Positions 6,801 through 13,687 of a DNA stretch of 21,392 bases are shown one piece after another. The first letter of the stretch is position 1, and each line of letters opens with the position of its first letter. The DNA is taken from the NCBI GenBank assembly GCA_964535015.1, contig CAZHRU010000046.1:1-21392 (forward strand). The letters run 5' to 3'. This DNA comes from CAZDUS01 sp964535015. GTDB taxonomy: Bacteria; Verrucomicrobiota; Kiritimatiellia; CAIKKV01; CAITUY01. The notes beneath the pieces were generated by a model, which worked only from the letters and a program-made list of their open reading frames with translations, ran no database searches and had not been told where the DNA came from. Both the position numbers and the translations under genes were made by a program.

Positions 6801-8978
6801 TCCCCCGCCTCCCTCTCTCCAATCATCCCCCCCCACTCCACCACCAATCTCCCGCTCCTCCTCACCAACACCGGCAACACCAACCTGCTGGCCAACATCA
6901 CCATTCTCCCGGACGGATACTCCAACACCTTCGATGCCCCCTTCAGCGGCTGGTCCCCCTCCGGCGCCGGCGACCCCTGGACCCTGACCACCAACCGCGC
7001 TTTCTCCGCACCCTCGGCCTGGTATGCCGGAAATCCCGCCACCCGCCTCTACTCCAGCAGTATGCACGCCTGCCTCGACACCCCGCCCCTCTACCTGGGT
7101 TCCACTTCACAAATGACCTTCAGACACTGGATCAAATGTGAACTCGACACCCAGTACACACGTTACGGATGGAAACCCGGACACGCGTGGGATGGCGGCA
7201 TCGTGGAAATCTCCACCAACGGCGGAATCGCCTTTGCACAGATCGCCCCAACCGGCGGCTATCCCTACGCCATCAGCGGCTGGAGCGAATCCCCATGGCC
7301 GGAGGGAACCCCCTGCTTCGCCGGCACCGGCGGATGGAATCAGGCCACCTTTGACCTCTCCCCCTTTGCCAGTCGCCTCGTCATCATCCGCTTCCATTTC
7401 GGATCCGACTCCAACACCGAGGAGGAAGGCTGGTATCTCGACGACCTGATGATCACTCATGAACCCACCCTTGAACCATGGCTTTCGTGCGATCCAACCA
7501 ACGTCGTTGTCGCCCCATCCTCCACCGCCACCGTGACCGTCTCCTTCGCCAGCGGCAACATCCCCACCGGGAACCGCGAAGCGGCGGTACAGGTTGCCTG
7601 TAACGACCCAACCGCTCCTCTCACGATCGTTCCCCAGACCATGCGGGTTCGCTCCTCCCCCATCCTCTCCTGGATCACCAACGCCCGACCCGCAACCAAT
7701 GGCACAGGCAGCGTGACCCTCTCAAACACCGTGTTCGACGCCGATGGCGACCTCTGCGGCCTCGAACTCAACTGGAGTACCGATGGAGCCTCCTGGACCG
7801 CCGCCTGGGTCCGGTCCGCCATCACCTCCACAGGAATCCCCACCGTCAACAACACCTCCACTCCCCAGGTCGTTTCCATCACCACTCTCACCAATGCCCT
7901 CACCTTCACGAACCGCCTGACCACATGCTGGGACTCCTCCGCCTCCGGCAACGGTCTGGGTTACTCCACAACCACCCGCCTGCGCGCCCGCCTCTGGGAC
8001 GGCCTGCTGTGGAGCCCCTGGTCGACCAGCCAGACCTTCACGGTGGACAACATCCCGCCACCACCCCCGCCTGAGTTCACCAACATCACCCATGCCATCA
8101 ACTCCTGGTCCACCAATTGCACCATGGCTCTCGAATGGCGCGGAGTCCACGACACCGGCGTAGGCTTGGACGGTTATTATTTCTCGTTCTCAAATAATAC
8201 CCCGGGCTACTCATCCAGCGGATTCACAACCCACACCTCCGGCCGCAGCCCCCCGCTCCCCGACAGTTCAAACTGCTGGGCCTCCCTCTACGCCCGCGAT
8301 CGCTACGGCAACTCCAGCCCAGTCCAAACCCTCGGCCCGTTCCGAATCGACACCCGTCCGCCCTCGTCCACCGGCGCCGTCATCACCCTCTCCCTCGACC
8401 CCGCCGGCACCTATCTCATCGGCACCAACAGCATCACCGGATCATGGACCGGTTTCTCCGACGCCGGTTCCGGAATCGCCCGCTATATCTGCGCCCTGAC
8501 CAATAGGTCTCCATCCACCAACAGCCAATGCACACTCACCCCCTCCGCCACCCTCACCGGCATCCGCCCTGACGCCACCAACGTCCTCTCCGTCTGGGCG
8601 GTGGATAACCTCGGCCTCGTCGGCACCGCCGCCAGCATGCCCTTCCTGGCCTTGAGCCCCAACGGGGACTGGGACGCCGACGGCATGCTCAACGCTTCCG
8701 AAAACACCGCCGGCACCGATCCCGCCAAACCCGGCAGCCTCTTCCTGCTCAACCTCCAATCCTCCGGTAACAGCGGCATCTTCATACTCCGCTGGCCCTC
8801 ACTCACCAATCGCCTTTACACCCTCGCCCAGGCGGATACACTCCTTCCCCAAGGCACAAACTGGACCCTCATGACAAATTGGATACGAATCCCCGGCGTC
8901 GCCGGAACCATGATCTGCACCGATCAGGTGGAAAATATTCCCGCCCGCTTTTACCGTATAACCGTGGAGAAACCATGA
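3897..8978 (+). CDS. Giant secreted subtilisin-like serine protease (S8) with multidomain C-terminus
   Basis: This is a 1693-residue extracellular peptidase starting at a GTG. Order: hydrophobic signal segment (6-20); Pro/Thr-rich low-complexity linker (about 27-95); probable S8 prodomain (about 130-215); catalytic domain (about 225-545) with Asp266 (GIVDSGTD), His320 (NSHGTHVAGT), oxyanion Asn416 (AAAGN) and nucleophile Ser483 (GTSMATPHV). After this come beta-sandwich and InlB-repeat-like segments, an Asp-rich thrombospondin-3/EF-hand-like pair (about 811-850: DADGDGMNDWWEY and DTDGDGFLNLAEF), a MAM/jelly-roll-like domain (about 1006-1186), further Ig-like repeats, a second Asp-rich motif (about 1588-1610), and a final beta-rich module ending FYRITVEKP. 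That last module is common in Verrucomicrobiota-type secreted proteins. No C-terminal membrane anchor is visible. The ribosome binding site is weak. The stop overlaps the cupin start. The catalytic set is complete, so it is probably active; the substrate is unknown. Confidence 0.93.
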   Translation: MNKWRMLAIGGLCLWLLTGLRAVYLQHPPPKSPTATANHPHPQVNPTVPTPPPLSPTQPLPTPTPASAAPGTPSASPPPCDLTITGTPLSTTTTAAPSSSNLVRVTRILRTNFKYPLVRIEELQRQDAPSSPAVVINRAIMVADHVLIRTQPNVSTARLRSLCARHHVQIRKTLASPGYYLLSTSDPNTLPSLIANLSAETNTLRYAEPDHILHTTGTLPNDPNVANLWGLHNTGQSGGTADADIDAPEAWDISTGSPTVVVGIVDSGTDLTHPDLASNIWVNPMETLNGLDDDGNGYIDDIHGWDFVANDNDPSDANSHGTHVAGTIAATGNNFQGIVGVTWRCRIMPLRFLDAAGNGSTSDALDALHYASSMRRRGVNIRATNNSWGGGGDQALSDAIRENGDAGILFIAAAGNSSGNNDANPFLPASYPWDNIIAVASTDRRDNLSSFSCYGATSVDLAAPGSEIYSTIPGGYGLKNGTSMATPHVTGVAALLWSEWPDADCSDIRNAILNGTDPIPSLAGRTVTGGRLNAHKALLNLFHIAHAPRQNTFNTGAPYPITASIAPLALVDTNQLWLFWNTDDSTNFTASSLTHDATNRFTGTIPVQPEGTAIGYWLKAVSSTGAIVTHPTNAPAVIHHFTIMPALDLTVSGTPAPQGTVTPDYGSHPFPSNMMITATASPYSTPSNNARWACLGWTGSGSTPATGNSNTTSFTLSQPSSIEWIWSREYALPQTSSIPGILATTTWWSANTTGTTLTATDTRLMGGTNYVFTHWSLDESRQPDPSLPAVNPVTGILMDAPHHAVAFYLPETLDADGDGMNDWWEYRVFGSTNTAPDADTDGDGFLNLAEFRDRTSPRQLTDFPVPPVIQHTPMPDPQDHPAPFPLSAIVTDNFTVAQVTFEWSKSGGPIHSSLLLPGETAGLYSAELPAPGTNGDVFTYCIIARDPLGLTSTNGPNLVHVNYPLLNLSPASLSPIIPPHSTTNLPLLLTNTGNTNLLANITILPDGYSNTFDAPFSGWSPSGAGDPWTLTTNRAFSAPSAWYAGNPATRLYSSSMHACLDTPPLYLGSTSQMTFRHWIKCELDTQYTRYGWKPGHAWDGGIVEISTNGGIAFAQIAPTGGYPYAISGWSESPWPEGTPCFAGTGGWNQATFDLSPFASRLVIIRFHFGSDSNTEEEGWYLDDLMITHEPTLEPWLSCDPTNVVVAPSSTATVTVSFASGNIPTGNREAAVQVACNDPTAPLTIVPQTMRVRSSPILSWITNARPATNGTGSVTLSNTVFDADGDLCGLELNWSTDGASWTAAWVRSAITSTGIPTVNNTSTPQVVSITTLTNALTFTNRLTTCWDSSASGNGLGYSTTTRLRARLWDGLLWSPWSTSQTFTVDNIPPPPPPEFTNITHAINSWSTNCTMALEWRGVHDTGVGLDGYYFSFSNNTPGYSSSGFTTHTSGRSPPLPDSSNCWASLYARDRYGNSSPVQTLGPFRIDTRPPSSTGAVITLSLDPAGTYLIGTNSITGSWTGFSDAGSGIARYICALTNRSPSTNSQCTLTPSATLTGIRPDATNVLSVWAVDNLGLVGTAASMPFLALSPNGDWDADGMLNASENTAGTDPAKPGSLFLLNLQSSGNSGIFILRWPSLTNRLYTLAQADTLLPQGTNWTLMTNWIRIPGVAGTMICTDQVENIPARFYRITVEKP

Positions 8979-9325
8979 TCAGAAAAACAAATCAAATGGA
9001 AACCGAAGTCCGCAACGCCATGCGCGGCGGCACCGGCAGCGTCACCGTCCAACACCTGTTTAAGCCGGACGAAATCACCGCCAAGTCGCGCCTCTGCGCC
9101 CGGCTCACCCTCCCGCCCGGCGCCAGCATCGGCACGCACCAGCATTCCGGCGAGGACGAAGTGTACATCGTCACCAAGGGCTCCGGCCTCCTTGACGATG
9201 GCCTCACCCAAACCCAGGTGAACACCGGCGACGCCATCCTGACCGGCAAAGGCGAGTCGCATGCCATCGCCAACACCGGCACAACCGACCTCGAAATCAT
9301 CGCTGTGATCATGTGCTATGCCTGA
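8975..9325 (+). CDS. Small single-domain cupin protein
   Basis: This is a 116-residue protein with both cupin motifs. Motif 1 is PGASIGTHQHSGEDEVYIVT, giving His55, His57 and Glu62. Motif 2 is GDAILTGKGESHAIANTG, giving His96. This 3-His/1-Glu set usually binds a divalent metal. The ATG overlaps the protease stop as ATGA and has GGAG 6 nt upstream; its own end overlaps the dehydrogenase by 8 bp. No signal peptide is seen, so it is probably cytoplasmic. Stand-alone cupins of this size include sugar isomerases, dioxygenases and sensors, and the sequence does not decide between them. A longer in-frame start at 8879 lies inside the protease and is not used. Confidence 0.86.
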   Translation: MIRKTNQMETEVRNAMRGGTGSVTVQHLFKPDEITAKSRLCARLTLPPGASIGTHQHSGEDEVYIVTKGSGLLDDGLTQTQVNTGDAILTGKGESHAIANTGTTDLEIIAVIMCYA

Positions 9326-10439
9326 ACCCATCCTCCCCGCCACCCTCATCCTTCCGGAGAAGACCCTGCAAGGCCGCGGCACCATCAGCGGATTGCTCCA
9401 GGAATGTTCGCGCGTTGGCAACCGCGGCGTTCTCCTGCACGGCAACGCCCTCGAGTCATCACCAGCCTTCACAACCCTCCTGAAAGACAAACCCGCCGGC
9501 ACCGAACTCCTGATCCTGCGCCATCAGGGCGGCGAACCCACCCTGGCGCAACTTTCCATCCTGCTGTCCCATGCCCGCGCCCACCGGGCCCAATGGATCG
9601 CCGGCGTCGGCGGCGGCAGCGTGATCGACCTCGCCAAGGCAGGCGCCGCCCTCATCCACACCACACTCCCCCCGTCCCACTACCACGATGGGGCCCCCCT
9701 CGATACCCCCGGCATCCCCTTTCTGGCCGCACCCACCACGGCAGGAACCGGCTCCGAAGCCACCATCAACTCCGTCCTTACCAACGAATCCACCGGCGCC
9801 AAGAAATCCATCCGCGACCCCGCCATGATGCCACGCGTCGTCATCCTGGACCCCGCGCTCCTGTCCACCTGCCCGCCCGCCGTCATCGCCGCCTCCGGCA
9901 TGGACGCCCTGACCCAGGCCATCGAGGCCTTCACCAGCCGCCATGCCTCCTGGTTCAGCGATGCACTCGCCCTGAAAGCCGTGAGTCTGATCACCGCCAA
10001 TCTGACCGCCGTGTACCGGAACCCGGCCGACGCTCAGGCGGACCCGCTCCTGACCGGCAGTTACCTCGCCGGATTGGCCCTCTCCTTCGCCCGGCTCGGA
10101 ATAGTCCACGGACTCGCCCACCCGCTCGGCGCCCTCTACCACCTGCCCCACGGTCTCGTCTGCGCCGCCTGCCTGCCGCCGGCACTCGAACTGAACCGCG
10201 AAGCATTCGGGGAAAAATATGCAACCCTGAGCAGGACCGTCGAAGATGATCTGCTGGTGTACGTGAAGACCCTGATGTGCGACCTGAAGATCAGCAACCC
10301 GTTTGCCGGTAACCCTTGCCCTGCCAGGGAGCAGATCATCGCCGAAACCCTTGCCTCCGGGTCAACCAAAGCCAACCCGAAAACCATTGGCCGTCAGGAA
10401 GTGGAGTGGATCCTCACCCGCCTCTTCGCCACCCGCTAA
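9318..10439 (+). CDS. Iron-type (group III) alcohol dehydrogenase family protein
   Basis: This is a 373-residue NAD(P)-dependent dehydrogenase-fold protein. The nucleotide-binding GVGGGSVIDLAKA (G98-S101) and the TTAGTGSEAT segment (about 139-148) are intact. Metal-site positions are Asp196 (SGMDALTQAIEAF), His264 (GIVHG) and His278 (LPHG). The position that is His in FucO-type enzymes, four residues after the Asp, is Gln200 here; His268 and His275 are additional nearby histidines. The C-terminus (LASGSTKANPKTI) keeps the family's usual ending, and the length is normal. It overlaps the cupin by 8 bp and has no strong ribosome binding site, so it is probably translated by coupling. Substrate (alcohol, semialdehyde or other) is not determinable. 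Confidence 0.88.
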   Translation: MPEPILPATLILPEKTLQGRGTISGLLQECSRVGNRGVLLHGNALESSPAFTTLLKDKPAGTELLILRHQGGEPTLAQLSILLSHARAHRAQWIAGVGGGSVIDLAKAGAALIHTTLPPSHYHDGAPLDTPGIPFLAAPTTAGTGSEATINSVLTNESTGAKKSIRDPAMMPRVVILDPALLSTCPPAVIAASGMDALTQAIEAFTSRHASWFSDALALKAVSLITANLTAVYRNPADAQADPLLTGSYLAGLALSFARLGIVHGLAHPLGALYHLPHGLVCAACLPPALELNREAFGEKYATLSRTVEDDLLVYVKTLMCDLKISNPFAGNPCPAREQIIAETLASGSTKANPKTIGRQEVEWILTRLFATR

Positions 10440-10460
10440 CCCGAAGCGGCATCCCGGCCC

Positions 10461-10477
10461 GCCGGTGCCTCACCGGC
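10461..10477. terminator. Hairpin between convergent genes, possible bidirectional terminator
   Basis: GCCGGTG (10461-10467) and CACCGGC (10471-10477) form a perfect 7-bp GC-rich stem with a CCT loop. It sits where the dehydrogenase gene (ending 10439) and the aminotransferase gene (ending 10470) converge, and overlaps the aminotransferase stop. No T-tract follows on either strand, so it is not a textbook intrinsic terminator. Confidence 0.4.
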
Positions 10478-11753
10478 CGGAGACTTTCCGGAGCGCCTGC
10501 TCAATGACGTCAACCGCCATCGTGGCCTCGTCCTCCGTCAACACCAGGGGCGGCTGAATGCGAATAACGTTGCCATCCGCACCGCCAAGACCAATCAACA
10601 CGCCCTTCTCGCGACACCAATCCCTCACCAATGCCGCCTCCTTGACCGCCGGAGTCTTGTCGCTATCCCTAACCAACTCAACCCCGATCATCAGTCCCTT
10701 GCCCCGCACATCCCCCACCAGGGCACACCGCTCCTTGAACTCCTGCAACCGCCGCAGCACCTGCTCGCCGCGCCGCCGTGCATTCCCTGGCAAATCCTCC
10801 TCCACCATGACGTCGATATTCGCCAAGGCCGCCGCGCAACTGACCGGATTCCCCCCGAACGTGGAAAGATGGTCGCCCGGCGTAAACGCGGCTGCAATTT
10901 CGGCCCTTGCCGTGAAGGCACTCAGGGGAAACCCATCGGCAATCCCCTTGGCCATGCACAGGATGTCCGGCTCAACTCCATAGTGCTCACACGCAAACAT
11001 CCGCCCTGTGCGTCCGAACCCGCATTGCACCTCGTCGGCAATATAGAGCGCCCCGTCTTTCCGGATGTACCGGGTCGCCACGGCGAAATACTCGGCGGGC
11101 GGCACAATGATCCCGCCCTCACCCAGCACCGGTTCAGCCACAAAGGCCGCAACGTCGCCCGCCGTCTGGTACCGCAACACATGGTCCATAAACTCCGCAC
11201 AGGCCAGACCACACCCCGGATACGTCGTCTTGAACGGGCACCGGTAACAATACGGCGCCGGTGCAAACGCCACTCCGGACAGATAAGGACCCGACCCTTT
11301 CTTCCGCGCGCGATTCCCCGACACGGACAACGTCCCCACAGTCCGCCCGTGGAAACCGAGAGTCAGACAGACCACTTCCTTGCGCTTGGTGAACTGCTTG
11401 GCCAACCGCAATGCACCCTCTACCGCCTCGGCGCCACTGTTCCCAAGAAAACTCTTCCGCAGGGAGCCCGGTGTGATCTCCGCCAACCGCTTCGCCAATT
11501 CTCCGGCGCGCGGGTTGTAATACAAATAGGTGCTTCCATGCACCAGTTTGTCCATCTGCGCCTTCGCCGCCGCCACCACCCTGGGATGCCCGTGTCCGGC
11601 ATTGACCACCGCAATACCGCTGAAACAGTCCAGGTACTTCTTCCCGTCATGATCTGTCACGACGCACCCCGAAGCACAGTCCACAACAACCGGCTCAAAC
11701 CCCGCCACCATCGAGGTGATCATGTACTCATCATAGAGTCGCTTGGTATCCAT
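10470..11753 (-). CDS. Class III PLP-dependent aminotransferase (4-aminobutyrate/ornithine type)
   Basis: This is a 427-residue fold-type I aminotransferase. Features in order: the NAGHGHP segment, phosphate-binding NSGAEAVEGALRLAK, GFHGRTVG, the substrate/cofactor loop AEPVLGEGG, the Asp pairing with the PLP ring nitrogen in IADEVQCGFGRTG, and Schiff-base Lys269 (MAKGIADGFPLS). An insertion carries four cysteines, Cys169, Cys172, Cys181 and Cys185 (C-x2-C-x8-C-x3-C). The family moves amino groups from omega-amino acids (GABA, ornithine, beta-alanine and others) to 2-oxoglutarate or pyruvate; the exact donor is not readable. The ATG at 11753 has GGAGG 8-9 nt upstream; an in-frame GTG at 11774 is less likely. 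It lies 36 bp after the exporter permease, so it is probably cotranscribed. Confidence 0.9.
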   Translation of the reverse strand: MDTKRLYDEYMITSMVAGFEPVVVDCASGCVVTDHDGKKYLDCFSGIAVVNAGHGHPRVVAAAKAQMDKLVHGSTYLYYNPRAGELAKRLAEITPGSLRKSFLGNSGAEAVEGALRLAKQFTKRKEVVCLTLGFHGRTVGTLSVSGNRARKKGSGPYLSGVAFAPAPYCYRCPFKTTYPGCGLACAEFMDHVLRYQTAGDVAAFVAEPVLGEGGIIVPPAEYFAVATRYIRKDGALYIADEVQCGFGRTGRMFACEHYGVEPDILCMAKGIADGFPLSAFTARAEIAAAFTPGDHLSTFGGNPVSCAAALANIDVMVEEDLPGNARRRGEQVLRRLQEFKERCALVGDVRGKGLMIGVELVRDSDKTPAVKEAALVRDWCREKGVLIGLGGADGNVIRIQPPLVLTEDEATMAVDVIEQALRKVSGR

Positions 11754-11789
11754 CTTGCAATCCCTCCCTGCCACACCGCCACTTCACAC

Positions 11790-13013
11790 CTACTCGTGAC
11801 GCAGACTTTCGATCGGACTCAGCCGTGACGCCCGCCAGGCGGGATAGAACCCGAAAAAGATCCCGACTCCCGCGGCAAACACCAACGCCAGCAGAACCGA
11901 TCCGGGCGTAATCAGAACAGGCCAGTGGTTGGTCGCCGCCACAATCCTGGCCACCATAGCCCCGCACCCAACCCCCAACGCCCCGCCCACACCGGCCAAA
12001 ACCATGGCCTCGATCAGGAACTGCCACAGGATATCCCCCCGCTTTGCCCCCACCGCCATCCTCAACCCGATCTCCCGCGTCCGCTCCGTCACCGAAACCA
12101 GCATGATGTTCATGATGCCGATCCCGCCCACCACCAGGGAGATGGAGGCAATGATTGTCAGCAACATCGTCATCATCCCCGATACCTTCGTGATGGTCTC
12201 CGTCACCTCCGTCATATCCGTTACGGTAAAATCGTCATCCGTATCCGCCCCCAGCCGATGCCGCTGACGCAGAATGGCCGTCACCTCCCGCTTGGCCGCC
12301 TCCAGATCATCCATGCTGCGAAGACTGAGGATCAACTGGCTTACATTCCGGAATGGGGACCGCTGCAGCACCCGCCGCACCGTGGTCCAGGGGAGAATGA
12401 TGGTGTCATCCTGATCCCGCCCCCAGGCCGTACTCCCTTTCGGCACCATGACGCCAATCACCCGGAACGACATCCGCTCGATCCGCAGATTCGCCCCCAC
12501 CGGACTCTCCTGCTTGAAAAGCTGGTCTGCCACCGTCTTCCCCAACACACACACCCGTGCCCCGCGGCGCACATCGTTCTCCGTAAAGAAATCCCCTTCG
12601 GCCACCTCCCAGTTCCGGGCGACAGGATAGTCTTCCGATCCCCCGACAATCGAGGTTGCCCAATCGTTTTCCCGGTACACAACCTGCGCCCCCGTATGAA
12701 CCACGGGACTCATCACCGTGATCATCGAACATTCCCTGAGTATCGCCGCGCCGTCATCCGCCGTCAGGTTCTGCTGGCTCCCCGCGCTTCCTCGGGCGCC
12801 CCCCATCTGCATGCTTCCCGGAAACACCATCATCAGGTTGTTCCCCATGCTGCTGATCTGCGATTCCATCATCGCCGATGCCCCGCGTCCCACCGAAATC
12901 ACGGCAATCACAGCGGCAATCCCGATAATGATGCCCAGCGCCGTCAACAACGCCCGCCCCTTGTTGCGCATCAACGCCCGCAACGCCACCCGAAAGACCA
13001 CCACCCCGGTCAT
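11790..13013 (-). CDS. MacB-like ABC exporter permease (FtsX/MacB family)
   Basis: This is a 407-residue inner-membrane protein with the MacB permease layout. There is one N-terminal transmembrane helix (about 18-42, ALLTALGIIIGIAAVIAVIS). A large periplasmic domain follows (about 45-275), containing a Met/Gly/Ser-rich loop. Three C-terminal helices (about 280-400) include the FtsX signature VGGIGIMNIMLVSVTERTRE and end YPAWRASRLSPIESLRHE. This class does not pass substrate through its own membrane helices; ATP-driven bending pushes substrate from the periplasm into a TolC-type duct. ATPase and permease are separate genes here, whereas E. coli MacB is a fusion. The start overlaps the ATPase stop by 4 bp. 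Confidence 0.93.
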   Translation of the reverse strand: MTGVVVFRVALRALMRNKGRALLTALGIIIGIAAVIAVISVGRGASAMMESQISSMGNNLMMVFPGSMQMGGARGSAGSQQNLTADDGAAILRECSMITVMSPVVHTGAQVVYRENDWATSIVGGSEDYPVARNWEVAEGDFFTENDVRRGARVCVLGKTVADQLFKQESPVGANLRIERMSFRVIGVMVPKGSTAWGRDQDDTIILPWTTVRRVLQRSPFRNVSQLILSLRSMDDLEAAKREVTAILRQRHRLGADTDDDFTVTDMTEVTETITKVSGMMTMLLTIIASISLVVGGIGIMNIMLVSVTERTREIGLRMAVGAKRGDILWQFLIEAMVLAGVGGALGVGCGAMVARIVAATNHWPVLITPGSVLLALVFAAGVGIFFGFYPAWRASRLSPIESLRHE

Positions 13014-13678
13014 ACAACCTCCCCGTCCCGCATGTGGATGACCCGCCTGGCGTACTGCGCAATGTCCTGCTCGTGCGTCACCATCGCCACCGTCATCCCC
13101 CCGGCATTGAGATCGGTGAACAACTTCATGATCTCATTGCTGGACCGGCTGTCCAGATTGCCCGTCGGTTCATCCGCCAGAATCAGCGGCGGCGCATTGA
13201 CCAGCGCCCGCGCAATAGCCACCCGCTGTTGCTGCCCGCCGGACAACTGGCTCGGATGATGGTCCATCCGATCCCCCAGGCCCAACTGGGTCAGCAATTC
13301 CGCCGCGCGCCGCCGCCGTTCAGCGCTCCGGACGTGCACCCCCCCGTAGTACATCGGTAGTTCAACATTTTCCAGGGCACTCGTGCGCGGCAACAGATTG
13401 AAGTTCTGAAACACAAATCCAATCTTGCGGTTGCGTAACCCCGCCAACCGGTCGGCACTCAAACGCCCCGCCTGTTCCCCATCCAACCAGTATTCGCCCG
13501 ACGTGGGCGTATCCAGACATCCCAACACATTCATCAATGTGCTCTTCCCGGATCCGGAGGCACCCATGATGGCGACAAAATCCCCGCGCGCGATCTCCAG
13601 CGAAACATTCCGCAACGCCGGAATCTCGATCTCGCCCATCCGGTAAACCTTGCAGACCTGACGCAGTGTAATCAGCAT
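13010..13678 (-). CDS. MacB/LolD-type ABC transporter ATPase
   Basis: This is a 222-residue nucleotide-binding subunit. Walker A is GASGSGKST (39-47), followed by a Q-loop in FVFQNFNLLP, signature LSGGQQQR (about 143-150), Walker B LILADEPTGNLD (about 163-174) and the switch His in VTHEQD. Length and motifs match the LolD/MacB/FtsE group. AGGAG stands 6 nt before the ATG. It follows the adaptor gene by 9 bp and overlaps the permease gene by ATGA, so the two would be made in near-equal amounts and assemble as a 2:2 complex at the cytoplasmic face. Confidence 0.96.
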   Translation of the reverse strand: MLITLRQVCKVYRMGEIEIPALRNVSLEIARGDFVAIMGASGSGKSTLMNVLGCLDTPTSGEYWLDGEQAGRLSADRLAGLRNRKIGFVFQNFNLLPRTSALENVELPMYYGGVHVRSAERRRRAAELLTQLGLGDRMDHHPSQLSGGQQQRVAIARALVNAPPLILADEPTGNLDSRSSNEIMKLFTDLNAGGMTVAMVTHEQDIAQYARRVIHMRDGEVV

Positions 13679-13687
13679 GCCACGCTC

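Noticed and set aside
10869..11828. 319-codon plus-strand frame opposite the aminotransferase
   Set aside because: It is the antisense shadow of a well-supported enzyme gene; its His/Arg/Pro-rich composition is typical of shadows in GC-rich DNA.
11925..13259. 444-codon plus-strand frame opposite the MacB-like genes
   Set aside because: It is an antisense shadow spanning two genuine genes, with no domain and extreme His/Pro/Arg content.
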